This document shows, in pieces, positions 35,480 through 44,198 of a stretch of 64,000 nt of DNA. The DNA comes from Rikenellaceae bacterium. Its GTDB lineage: Bacteria > Bacteroidota > Bacteroidia > Bacteroidales > Rikenellaceae. The stretch covers positions 310,001-374,000 of the forward strand of contig JAFTOX010000003.1 of NCBI GenBank assembly GCA_017463585.1, read 5' to 3'. The first letter of the stretch is position 1, and each line of letters starts with the position of its first letter. The notes below the pieces were generated by a model. That model worked only from the letters and a program-made list of their open reading frames with translations. It was not told the DNA's origin and ran no database searches. Made by a program: the position numbers and the translations under genes.

Positions 35480-37060
35480 TTACTCTTCTTCCTCTTCGGG
35501 AGCCTCGACCTCGATCGTCGTAACTTCGACCGTTGCACCTTCGGTCGTCGCTGCAATTGCGTCAGCGACCTGCTCAGCTTCGTTGCGTTCTGCAAATGAC
35601 ATCACTATAAAACGACCATTTATGCGTGTGATATCCTTACCCGTAGCCAACGAGTCGATTGTCGAGCGCATATTGTCAGACATCTGCTCCACGCCCGAGA
35701 TCTCGACACGGAACACCTGCATCATATCCTCAGCAGCTTCACGCTCCTCGACCAAATTTGCGTAGACGCCGTCGCGCCATACCACAACCTCGGGACGGCG
35801 GAAGCCCATATTCTTCAATTTGATTTGTGCCTCGTCAGCCTCAGCCTCAGTCGCAAATCCACCAGCGAAATAGCGATGTTTGCCCTCCTCGGTCTTCAAT
35901 CGATAGAGAGGGTAGACACCCTTAAATATCGAGATAGGCTGCTGTTGCGAGAAGGTTCCCAACACAATTCGATACATCGTTCCACGCTCGTAGACCTCGC
36001 ACTCGGGAATCGGGCGACGAGAGTTGTAGCGCGACGGCGACGAAACGCCAATAGGTTCATACGCCAAGAAGAAACGCTCCTCGATCTCAACCTTCGGCAG
36101 TCGGTAATCAATCGACTCCAAATGGCGAGAAATCTTCGACAGAGAATCCTGCACAAAGCCCAAACCATACATTCGTGCCAACTCGATCTCGGTCGAAATG
36201 AGGCATTTCTTCGTATTGAAATAGCTACTCATTGCGTCCGACGCAAAGCGTCCACGATCGTCCGCCGCACGTTGCAACGCTTGCGAAAGCGCCAGCTCGC
36301 TATTCTCCAACAAATCGTCACGGCGCTCCTTTTCGAGCATAAAGGTATAAGCAAAACTCTTTGCATCGAAAATCGAGCTCCAACGTGTTGATATCGAATC
36401 ATTCAGCGCCGAGCACAATCCGTTCAGCACTTTATAATTGGAGTAAAGACGTGTCGCCTCGGCTGCATCTTGGGTCTGCTCATACTGGACGCGGATCGAT
36501 TCCATTGCAGCGTGATTCTCGCTGAGCATATTGACATACTCAATCACCTTATACTCATCATCTTGCGCACGTTGTAGTGCGACATAATCGGCAGAATCGA
36601 GCGCCGACACAAAGTGGATATCGTCAATCAGACGTGCGGGTTGTATCGCAGCCTGCTCAACAATCGTATCCGCCTCCTCGGTCGGTTGCACCTCACTCTC
36701 AACCACTTGCGACGAGGAGTTCATATTCTCGATTAGCCAATCCTGTTCGATAGTATTTATGCGACTGAAAATATCGCCCTTGCGGTTGCGAATACTGAAC
36801 ACCTTCTCCTCCAACGCAAGAATCACCTCGCCATATTTTTCGCGGTTGGTGGGGTCCTCGACAAAAAGCTTACGGTTTTGCTCAATCACACGCATAACCG
36901 AATCTTCAACCTGCTGCAAACCAACACCATCAGCCAACAGAGACATATATTCGGCATTATCCTCCAAGCCTGCAATACGAGCCTTAACGGGAGGCTGTGC
37001 CACCACATATCCTACGGCAAATGCAAATATCGTTAGTAGTAATATCGAGTATCTCTTCAT
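35480..37060 (-). CDS. Exported protein with C-terminal SPOR-like domain
   Basis: A 526-residue protein with a signal peptide ending near residue 22 (GYVVAQ). The middle (~60-330) is largely helical and acidic with no recognised catalytic motif. The C-terminal ~170 residues contain a SPOR-like pattern (YRIVLGTFSQQQPISIFKG, then YFAGGFATEAEADEAQ and LKNMGFRRPEVVVWRDG), perhaps repeated once (RFIVMSFAERNEAEQVADAI). SPOR domains bind denuded peptidoglycan at division sites; here that is inference. The frame can be extended two codons to a TTG at 37066, but the ATG at 37060 is preferred. It starts 10 bases after the trkH stop codon. Confidence 0.72.
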   Translation of the reverse strand: MKRYSILLLTIFAFAVGYVVAQPPVKARIAGLEDNAEYMSLLADGVGLQQVEDSVMRVIEQNRKLFVEDPTNREKYGEVILALEEKVFSIRNRKGDIFSRINTIEQDWLIENMNSSSQVVESEVQPTEEADTIVEQAAIQPARLIDDIHFVSALDSADYVALQRAQDDEYKVIEYVNMLSENHAAMESIRVQYEQTQDAAEATRLYSNYKVLNGLCSALNDSISTRWSSIFDAKSFAYTFMLEKERRDDLLENSELALSQALQRAADDRGRFASDAMSSYFNTKKCLISTEIELARMYGLGFVQDSLSKISRHLESIDYRLPKVEIEERFFLAYEPIGVSSPSRYNSRRPIPECEVYERGTMYRIVLGTFSQQQPISIFKGVYPLYRLKTEEGKHRYFAGGFATEAEADEAQIKLKNMGFRRPEVVVWRDGVYANLVEEREAAEDMMQVFRVEISGVEQMSDNMRSTIDSLATGKDITRINGRFIVMSFAERNEAEQVADAIAATTEGATVEVTTIEVEAPEEEEE

Positions 37061-37070
37061 AGTCAAAATT

Positions 37071-38522
37071 CTAAATCCACCATTTGATCAAAAAGATCTG
37101 TATCAATCCGAAAATCTCCAAACGGCCGAACAACATCAACAACGTATCGGTAAATTTCACCATCGACGGCAGCGACGAGAAATTGCAAACCGAGCCGACC
37201 TCACCGAAACCCGGACCAACATTCGACACACAAGCCACTGCCGACGAGAAACCCGTCGTCAAGTCGATACCATAGAGCGAATTGACAAAGACTCCGATCA
37301 GAATTAACAAAATATAGAAAACAATGAAGGTCATCACCGTACTAACAGTGTCGGTACGCTGAATCACACCATCAATTTTGATTCGCACAATAGCATTTGG
37401 GTGTTGTTGCTGCACGATACGCGCCTTCACCGACTTAGCTGCCAAAATCAGTCGATCGAACTTCAAACCACCTGAGGTTGAGCCTGCACAAGCACCCGTC
37501 AGCGACAGAACCACCAAAATCATCACCGCCAACGGCGTCCACGTGTTGGTGTCAGCCGTAGCGAAACCCGCAGTTGTCGAGATCGAAACCACCTGGAATA
37601 GCGAGTGGCGGAACGACGAGAGCAGGGTAGGATAGACATCTGCCAGACGCAGACTGACTGCAATCAGCACCGAGCTGGCCGCCAATGCAACAAGATAGGT
37701 CTTAACAACCTCCGAGCGGAAGATATTGTTACGCTTTCCCGTCAATGTCGAGAACAGCAAGCCATAGTGGATCGCCGACACAAACATCGTTACGATCAGT
37801 ATCAACTCGATTGCCACACTATCGAAATGTCCAACGCTGGCATTCTTGGTGCTGAAACCCGCCGTCGAAGCCGTACTCATCGCGTGCGTACAAGCGTCAA
37901 ACCACGTCATACCCGCCAATTTCAGCGCAAACATACAGAGCAACGTAACACAGATATAGGTCGTGATCAGGATTCGGATCAATTGCTGCGAGCGGTAGTG
38001 GTAGTTATCCTTAGCCATTGCCGACATCTCGATATTGGTCAGCATTGCGCGATTGCGACCCAGCGTCGGCAGAATCATCATTGCAAAGATGACTACGCCC
38101 ACACCACCGATCCAATTAGTCGTCGATCGCCAGAAGAGCAGACCTCGCGGCAGAGCCTCGATATCGTTCAAAATCGACGCTCCCGTACACGAAAATCCCG
38201 ACACACTCTCAAACCAAGCATTGATCAGCGAGAACTCGCCGCCCCAAATCAGGTATGGGAACATACCGACCACGCAAGCCAACAACCACGCACCGACCAC
38301 AATACAGTAGCTCTCCTTGGTGGTCATCGTTGCGTTGGGGTCCTTATTGACAAAAATCAACGGAAAGACACCGAGCACCAACGTCAGCATAAACGAGATG
38401 AGCAGCGGATAGAATGCCGTATCGACGTGATTTATGTACGAAACGCCTGCCGACGCCAACATAAACAACGCCAAGAACAGCATTACAATGCCGATGTATC
38501 GAAATATAACGCTCAGTCGCAT
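37071..38522 (-). CDS. trkH: TrkH-family potassium uptake channel
   Basis: A 483-residue inner-membrane K+ transporter subunit with four MPM repeats. The four filter-like loops are visible: SVSGFSCTGASIL, MSTASTAGFSTKNA, VSISTTAGFATADT and CVSNVGPGFGEVG. NWIGGVGVVIFAM and LMLFGRLEIFG are further TrkH signatures. TrkH normally gates with a cytosolic TrkA/KtrA NAD/ATP-binding subunit, and none is encoded in this window. It follows the HAMP sensor gene by 22 bases and precedes the SPOR-like gene by 10 bases on the same strand. ATG at 38522. Confidence 0.94.
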   Translation of the reverse strand: MRLSVIFRYIGIVMLFLALFMLASAGVSYINHVDTAFYPLLISFMLTLVLGVFPLIFVNKDPNATMTTKESYCIVVGAWLLACVVGMFPYLIWGGEFSLINAWFESVSGFSCTGASILNDIEALPRGLLFWRSTTNWIGGVGVVIFAMMILPTLGRNRAMLTNIEMSAMAKDNYHYRSQQLIRILITTYICVTLLCMFALKLAGMTWFDACTHAMSTASTAGFSTKNASVGHFDSVAIELILIVTMFVSAIHYGLLFSTLTGKRNNIFRSEVVKTYLVALAASSVLIAVSLRLADVYPTLLSSFRHSLFQVVSISTTAGFATADTNTWTPLAVMILVVLSLTGACAGSTSGGLKFDRLILAAKSVKARIVQQQHPNAIVRIKIDGVIQRTDTVSTVMTFIVFYILLILIGVFVNSLYGIDLTTGFSSAVACVSNVGPGFGEVGSVCNFSSLPSMVKFTDTLLMLFGRLEIFGLIQIFLIKWWI

Positions 38523-38544
38523 ATTCCTCTCACCTCTGTTTTGT

Positions 38545-39339
38545 TTAATCGTCTATACGACGTTTGTTGCGAGTGATGAGCACCTCGATCTGCTCCTTGA
38601 TCGACGCCAACTCATCGACAAACTCACCCTTGACCGTAAATGGCAATTTATATCGCAGGTAGTCGTCCAGACGTTTATTCAGTTCGGTGATCGGTTTCAC
38701 ACCGTAGCAATTCACGAAATAGAACAACATCAGCACGATCAAAATCGTAACTATCTGCGTGATCAGCACAGGCATAACAGTTCGATAGGCGTTCTTTTTG
38801 AGCAGTTCGGTACGCGGTGCCAACGTGCCCTGCATCGAGGTAATGTAGTTCTTCACAGCATTATGCAACGCCATATAATCAGCCTCGTATTGGCGAGTGT
38901 ACCACATCGCATTGGCGCGTACAATCGAGTCGGTGCGCTCGATGGGAGGTTCAACCGCCATAAAATCTTCGACCGTCGTAGCCAAACGTGCCGTCGCCAT
39001 CGATAGCGAATCGAGCGACGAGGCGTCGTAAATCTCTTCACGTGCCAATTCGAGAGTCGCAGTCAATCGTTCCGAACTATGTCGGCACGAATCAGCAAAC
39101 TCATATTGACCGAAAATAGCAATGTGCATCAATGCAGTATGTTGACTCTGAGCAGCATCGAGCATATCCTGCGCCAGCTCGACGTTACGTGTGCTCGCAC
39201 CAAAAATCTCCTCTGCGTCGCGGCTCAACTGCCCCAATTCGAGCATTGATACAACACCCGAGAAAGCTAGCAACAATACTATGCAACTGAAACCTGCAAT
39301 GCTTTTTTTGCGCAAACCCTTCATTCTATTCTTTGACAT
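38545..39339 (-). CDS. Membrane sensor module (4HB periplasmic domain plus HAMP) without output domain
   Basis: A 264-residue two-helix membrane protein: TM1 ~13-34, a helical periplasmic region ~36-186 like the four-helix-bundle sensor of chemoreceptors, TM2 ~187-209, then a HAMP-like linker (GVKPITELNKRLDDYL...DELASIKEQIEVLITRN). It ends at residue 264 with no histidine-kinase, GGDEF or methyl-accepting domain. The stop codon is followed at 22 bases by trkH, leaving no room for a lost C-terminus. Histidine kinases in the family share this N-terminal half, so it could be a truncated relic, a co-receptor or a regulator of TrkH. The last is inference from the operon. Confidence 0.75.
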   Translation of the reverse strand: MSKNRMKGLRKKSIAGFSCIVLLLAFSGVVSMLELGQLSRDAEEIFGASTRNVELAQDMLDAAQSQHTALMHIAIFGQYEFADSCRHSSERLTATLELAREEIYDASSLDSLSMATARLATTVEDFMAVEPPIERTDSIVRANAMWYTRQYEADYMALHNAVKNYITSMQGTLAPRTELLKKNAYRTVMPVLITQIVTILIVLMLFYFVNCYGVKPITELNKRLDDYLRYKLPFTVKGEFVDELASIKEQIEVLITRNKRRIDD

Positions 39340-39368
39340 ATCTTTACACTAAAACGCAAATATACAAA

Positions 39369-39408
39369 TTTTATAATAAATGCGCAACTTTTATAATAAA
39401 TGCGCAAC
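39369..39408. repeat. Perfect 20-base tandem duplication at the mtaB 3' end
   Basis: The unit TTTTATAATAAATGCGCAAC occurs twice head to tail (39369-39388 and 39389-39408). The copy nearer mtaB contains its last codons and stop; the other is outside the gene. Confidence 0.97.
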
Positions 39409-40701
39409 CATATCGCAATTATCCACCACAGAATCCAACTTTACGCGCACAATAGTATTGATTTTGGTGCGATCGTAGGGTGCAAGCACCTTGATATAGT
39501 TGGCCGTGAAGCCCGACATCATACCACCTTTGGCAGGGCCTTCGAACAGCACCTCGGCCTCCTGCCCGATATGACGCTCGCAGAATTGGCGGTGGAGCTT
39601 TTGACACAGTTCGTCAAGACGTTTGGCCCGTTCGGACGAGATGTGCGGTGGCACCTTATCGGGCATCGTAACCGCAGGCGTTCCGGCACGCTCCGAGAAG
39701 GGGAAAATATGCAGGTAAGCAGGCGCCAAACGCTCCAAAAAATCGTATGTCGTTTGAAAATCCTCGTCCGTTTCACCCGGGAATCCAACAATCACATCAA
39801 TACCGATGAAGGCATCGGGCATCAGCTCACGCACCGCTTCAATTCGATTGGCATAACGCGCTGTGATATAGCGACGTCGCATACGTGCCAAAACACTATC
39901 ACAACCACTCTGCAAGGGAATATGGAAGTGGGGTTGGAACTTCGCTGAGCGAGCACACAGCTCGATAATCTCGTCGGTCAGCAGATTGGGCTCAATCGAC
40001 GAAATTCGATAACGTTCAATCCCCTCGACCTCGTCCAGCGCACGCAACAAATCGTAAAAACTTTCGCCCGTCGTGCGACCAAAATCGCCCGTATTGATAC
40101 CCGTAATCACGATCTCCTTCTGCCCCAAGCGGGCAATCTCACGCGCCTCTGCGACCAGATCGGCAATGGGCATATTGCGGCTCGAACCGCGCGCATAATG
40201 GATCGTACAGTAGGCGCATTTATAGTCGCAACCGTCCTGCACTTTTAGGAAAGTTCGCGTGCGATCACCACTCGAAAAAGCGGCAAAAAATCGGGTCAAT
40301 TCCTCGGTCTGGCAACTTGTTACAAACGGAGTATCGGCCTTGCGTCCCATCAGTTCAGCCACTCGTTGATATAAATCACCTTTATCGTTGTTACTCAACA
40401 CAATATCTACGCCCTCAATATTAGCAATATCGTGTGGTTTAAGCTGCGCATAGCACCCCGTTACGGCGATAATCGCCGAGGGATTGCGACGATGAATTTT
40501 GCGCACCAAATTGCGGCATTTCTTATCGGCGTGTTCGGTAACCGAACAACTATTAATCACACATACATCAGCCTCACACTCGTTCGTAACACGCACATAA
40601 CCATTGTGTTCGAACTCACGTGCAAGAGTCGAACTCTCCGAAAAATTGAGCTTACAGCCGAGAGTATGAAAACTCACTCGGCGACCACGATTTCCGTCCA
40701 T
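39391..40701 (-). CDS. mtaB: tRNA (t6A37) methylthiotransferase MtaB
   Basis: Radical-SAM enzyme that adds a methylthio group to t6A37 of tRNAs reading ANN codons. The 436 residues match the family. The N-terminal MTTase domain has its three cluster cysteines in HTLGCKLN, NSCSVTEHADKKC and VTGCYAQL. The radical-SAM CxxxCxxC is GCDYKCAYCTIHYARG. Later come INTGDFG and HFHIPLQSGCDSVL, and a C-terminal TRAM-like region. HTLGCKLNFSES fits MtaB better than MiaB or RimO. The ATG at 40701 starts MDGNRGRR; a frame back to 40788 has no conserved sequence. The 3' end carries a 20-base tandem duplication. Confidence 0.94.
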   Translation of the reverse strand: MDGNRGRRVSFHTLGCKLNFSESSTLAREFEHNGYVRVTNECEADVCVINSCSVTEHADKKCRNLVRKIHRRNPSAIIAVTGCYAQLKPHDIANIEGVDIVLSNNDKGDLYQRVAELMGRKADTPFVTSCQTEELTRFFAAFSSGDRTRTFLKVQDGCDYKCAYCTIHYARGSSRNMPIADLVAEAREIARLGQKEIVITGINTGDFGRTTGESFYDLLRALDEVEGIERYRISSIEPNLLTDEIIELCARSAKFQPHFHIPLQSGCDSVLARMRRRYITARYANRIEAVRELMPDAFIGIDVIVGFPGETDEDFQTTYDFLERLAPAYLHIFPFSERAGTPAVTMPDKVPPHISSERAKRLDELCQKLHRQFCERHIGQEAEVLFEGPAKGGMMSGFTANYIKVLAPYDRTKINTIVRVKLDSVVDNCDMVAHLL

Positions 40702-40814
40702 AGTTTTAATCGAAAATTTACAGTGCGAAATTACAAAAAACGGACGCAAAAACAATCTCCCGCGACAAATATTCCGTCGCAATCGCATAATTAATCACAA
40801 ATCTCGCCGTTCGA

Positions 40815-40846
40815 TTTGGCGAGGTCAGCGAAAAATCGTAAATTTG
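40815..40846 (+). promoter_or_regulatory. Promoter of the five-gene operon at 40.9-46.5 kb
   Basis: TTTG (40815-40818), 20 bases, TAAATTTG (40839-40846). The predicted start near 40850 rules out the in-frame TTG at 40844. Confidence 0.75.
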
Positions 40847-40879
40847 CAGATTAATATGCACACGCACGCGCGTAAGTTT

Positions 40880-41713
40880 ATGGACTTTTTGAACGACATA
40901 CTGCAATACCCCCATTTGAGCAACGCTCTCTATGCCTGCATTTTATCGGGCATAGCGTGTGGCATTGTCGGTACATATATCGTCGCACGCCGTATGGTAT
41001 TTCTCAGCGGTGGCATTACCCACTCGTCGTTCGGCGGTATGGGTATTGCACTCTACGCCAACACAAACCCAATCGTCGGAGCGATGATTTTTGCCATTGC
41101 GGCAGCACTCGGAATCGAGTGGGCGAGCGAACGTGGGCGCATTCGACAAGACTCGGCTATCGGCATCGTCTGGTCGGTCGGAATGGCTATCGGTATCGTG
41201 TTTATGAATCTGCGACCGGGTTATGCGGCGGGCGACCTGTCGGCATATCTCTTCGGCAGCATTATAACCGTCACACGTGGCGATGTGGTGGCACTCGGAG
41301 TGCTCTGCCTGCTACTAATTGCAGGCGCGATAGCTTGGCTCAGACAGGTAATGTTCGTGGCATTCGACCGCGATTTTGCCGCCTCACAAGGTATTCCCAC
41401 ACGTGCAATTTCGTACATAATGGCAGTGATTGTGGCAGCAACTATTGTACTATCAATCAGAGTGATGGGTATCATATTGCTTATTTCGCTACTGACAATG
41501 CCCGCCGTTATCGTTAACTCAATAACCAAATCATATCGCACAATCACCCTTTGGGCGGCTGTGGTCGGTATGGTTGCAAATGTGATCGGACTGACGGTCA
41601 GCTACTACTTCGAAATTCCACCGAGTGCAGTTATCATTTTCATACTGACACTCACGCTTATAATCGTCAAACTGCTGCCCGCGCGTAGCAAAAAACTCAC
41701 AACGAGCCGATGA
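40880..41713 (+). CDS. Metal ABC transporter permease (ZnuB/MntB-like)
   Basis: A 277-residue membrane protein of the ABC-3 family that forms the channel for zinc, manganese or iron import. About eight hydrophobic helices; family signatures include FLSGGITHSSFGGMGIALY, SAIGIVWSVGMAIGIVF and DFAASQGIPTRAISYI. The start is uncertain: ATG 40880 (MDFLNDIL) gives a ~30-base leader, while ATG 40856 would be nearly leaderless. No ATPase or binding-protein gene lies beside it, so the partners must be elsewhere. Its stop overlaps the next ATG by four bases. Metal specificity not determinable. Confidence 0.9.
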   Translation: MDFLNDILQYPHLSNALYACILSGIACGIVGTYIVARRMVFLSGGITHSSFGGMGIALYANTNPIVGAMIFAIAAALGIEWASERGRIRQDSAIGIVWSVGMAIGIVFMNLRPGYAAGDLSAYLFGSIITVTRGDVVALGVLCLLLIAGAIAWLRQVMFVAFDRDFAASQGIPTRAISYIMAVIVAATIVLSIRVMGIILLISLLTMPAVIVNSITKSYRTITLWAAVVGMVANVIGLTVSYYFEIPPSAVIIFILTLTLIIVKLLPARSKKLTTSR

Positions 41714-43209
41714 AAAAGATACATAAATTTATCCTCAAATCATATTTGGGCCCAATGGTGCTCACCTTCCTCATCGTGATGTTTGTGCTGATGATGAACT
41801 TCGTTTGGCAATACATCGACGAATTGGTAGGTAAGGGTATCGACGGAGCAGTTATTATCGAGTTGCTATTCTATGCAATGGCGACAATGATCCCGATGGG
41901 TCTGCCGCTGGCGACGCTTTTTGCAGCAATTATGACAATGGGTAACTTGGGCGAGAACTACGAGTTGCTGGCGATGAAATCGGCGGGAATGTCGCTGTTA
42001 CAGATTCTCAAACCGTTGTTCGTGATTGTGGCGTTTGTGGCGGTCGGTAGCTTCTTTGTCGCCAACGACCTGGTTCCATACTCGAACAAAAAGATGTTCA
42101 GCATTCTCTACGATATTCGTCAACAAAAGCAATCTATCGAGTTCCAAGACGGAATGTTCTTCAATGGCGTTGATAATCTGAGCATTCGTGTAGGCAAGCA
42201 AGATCCCGACACCAAATTGCTGCGCGATGTGCTGATCTACGACAACCGCAACAATAGCGGGAATATGACCACAATGGTGGCCGATTCGGGTTACATTCGC
42301 CTGTCGGACGACAAGAAATTCTTGCTCGTAACACTCTATAACGGAGAATCTTACGAGCAAACACGTAGCAATACTTGGTACGACAAGAGTAGTCTTCGCC
42401 GCTCATTCTTTACCGAGCAAAATGGTGCGATTCCGACATCGGGATTCGACTTTGCACGCACGAGTGCCGATATGTTTACCTCGGGTAAGACAAAGAATAT
42501 TAGCGAATTGGACGACTCGATCGACTCACTCGAAAGACTCGTTACGGTGACAACAACACGCTCGTACGAACCTCTGCTCAAAGATCAGATTTTCCAAGAG
42601 GACGTTACCGTACTACCCACACCCGATAGTATGAAGGTAGACATCGACAAACGTGAGTTTAAGGCAGTTCTATACGAAGATTCGATCGCCGCACTCGACA
42701 TCTACGAGCGTAAAAATTTGTGGGCGCAAGCACGTAGCGACGCAGCCTCGTCGCGAGCTTCGTTTACGTGGGACGAAACTTCGAGCAAAGAGGCTATCAA
42801 CCAACTCAATATCAGCAAGGTAGAGTGGCATCGAAAGATAGCGTTGCCCGTGTCGATCATCATATTCTTTGCAATTGGAGCAGCTCTGGGCGCAATCATT
42901 CGCAAGGGTGGATTGGGTATGCCCATTGTTGTATCGGTGGCATTCTTCGTTATCTACTACATTATCAGCACAACGGGCGAAAAGACCGCTCGTGAGGGTA
43001 CGTGGAGCGCAATCGCAGGTATGTGGCTGTCGACATTTATTCTCGCGCCATTAGCCGCGTTCCTAATCTACAAAGCCACCAACGACTCGAATCTATTCAA
43101 TGTGGAGTGGTACTACAACCACGTCAAAAAGTTTACCGATCCGATAAAGGAAAAACTAACCCCATTATTCGCAAAACTCAAACCGAAGAAACGCATCAAG
43201 AAACAATAA
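41710..43209 (+). CDS. LptF/LptG-family LPS export permease
   Basis: A 499-residue YjgP/YjgQ permease: three N-terminal helices (KIHKFILKSYLGPMVLTFLI; MATMIPMGLPLATLFAAIMT), a long periplasmic beta-jellyroll-like domain, then three C-terminal helices (ISIIIFFAIGAALGAIIRKGG). It extracts LPS from the inner membrane together with a partner and LptB (encoded at 29594). Longer than E. coli LptF/LptG (~360), as is usual in Bacteroidetes. The central ~115 residues (~250-365) form an extra helical acidic insertion. ATGA overlap with the metal permease implies coupling; fmt follows after four bases. Confidence 0.92.
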   Translation: MKKIHKFILKSYLGPMVLTFLIVMFVLMMNFVWQYIDELVGKGIDGAVIIELLFYAMATMIPMGLPLATLFAAIMTMGNLGENYELLAMKSAGMSLLQILKPLFVIVAFVAVGSFFVANDLVPYSNKKMFSILYDIRQQKQSIEFQDGMFFNGVDNLSIRVGKQDPDTKLLRDVLIYDNRNNSGNMTTMVADSGYIRLSDDKKFLLVTLYNGESYEQTRSNTWYDKSSLRRSFFTEQNGAIPTSGFDFARTSADMFTSGKTKNISELDDSIDSLERLVTVTTTRSYEPLLKDQIFQEDVTVLPTPDSMKVDIDKREFKAVLYEDSIAALDIYERKNLWAQARSDAASSRASFTWDETSSKEAINQLNISKVEWHRKIALPVSIIIFFAIGAALGAIIRKGGLGMPIVVSVAFFVIYYIISTTGEKTAREGTWSAIAGMWLSTFILAPLAAFLIYKATNDSNLFNVEWYYNHVKKFTDPIKEKLTPLFAKLKPKKRIKKQ

Positions 43210-43213
43210 AACT

Positions 43214-44182
43214 ATGAATGCCAAAGATTTACGAATAGTATTTATGGGCACGCCCGAGTTTGCCGTAACCTCGCTCCGCGCATTGGTCGAGGGGGGATAC
43301 AACATCGTTGGCGTCGTAACCACACCCGATAAACCCGCTGGACGCGGACAGAAAATCCAACAGAGCGACGTTAAGCAATATGCAGTCGAGCAGGGTCTGC
43401 CCGTGTTGCAACCCGTCAAGTTACGCGATCCTGAATTTCAAACCGCATTGGAGGCTCTGAATCCCGATTTGGGTATCGTCATTGCATTCCGGATGTTGCC
43501 CGAAACCGTTTGGTCATTGCCTCGTCTGGGTACGTTCAACCTGCACGCTTCGCTATTGCCGCAATATCGTGGCGCTGCGCCCATCAATTGGGCAATTATC
43601 AACGGTGAAACCGAAACGGGAGTTACGACCTTCTTGCTTAATCATCAAATAGATACGGGCGACATCATTGGTCAGGTTCGCTGCCCGATTCTGCCCGAGG
43701 ACAACATTGGCACACTCTACGACAAACTGATGGAGATCGGTAGCGGACTGGTGCTCGAAACGGTCGAGAAGATCGCCGAAGGCAACATAGCTCCGATTGC
43801 CCAGAGCCATATTCCCGACTCGGAATTGAAACCCGCTCCGAAAATCTTCAAAGAGGATTGCGTAATTGATTGGACAATGGAGGGTAAGCGCATTGTCGAT
43901 TTCGTGCGAGGCTTGGCGCCTTATCCCGCAGCTTGGAGCCGAATGTACAAAGAGGGCGCAGAGGTTGGCTCGGCTAAGATTTTCAGCGTTAGTTTTGAGG
44001 CTGCCGAGCACGGACGCAAAGCAGGCGATGTACGTACCGACGGTCGTGCGAAGTTCGAAGTGGCTTGTAAAGATGGCTGGATTGCACTCGAAGAGTTGCA
44101 GTTGGCAGGCAAGCGCCGAATGGCTGTTCGAGATCTGCTTTTGGGTCTGCGTGACGCTACCGACTACCGTTTCAACGAATAA
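43214..44182 (+). CDS. fmt: Methionyl-tRNA formyltransferase
   Basis: Formylates initiator Met-tRNA using 10-formyl-tetrahydrofolate. The 322 residues match the family. The N-terminal Rossmann part begins LRIVFMGTPEFAVTSLRAL. Catalytic NLHASLLPQYRGAAPINWAI contains the active His, and DTGDIIGQ carries the catalytic Asp. The C-terminal OB fold ends RDLLLGLRD. Third gene of the operon, four bases after the LptF/G stop codon. ATG at 43214. Confidence 0.96.
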   Translation: MNAKDLRIVFMGTPEFAVTSLRALVEGGYNIVGVVTTPDKPAGRGQKIQQSDVKQYAVEQGLPVLQPVKLRDPEFQTALEALNPDLGIVIAFRMLPETVWSLPRLGTFNLHASLLPQYRGAAPINWAIINGETETGVTTFLLNHQIDTGDIIGQVRCPILPEDNIGTLYDKLMEIGSGLVLETVEKIAEGNIAPIAQSHIPDSELKPAPKIFKEDCVIDWTMEGKRIVDFVRGLAPYPAAWSRMYKEGAEVGSAKIFSVSFEAAEHGRKAGDVRTDGRAKFEVACKDGWIALEELQLAGKRRMAVRDLLLGLRDATDYRFNE

Positions 44183-44198
44183 ATAGGTGACCACAGAG

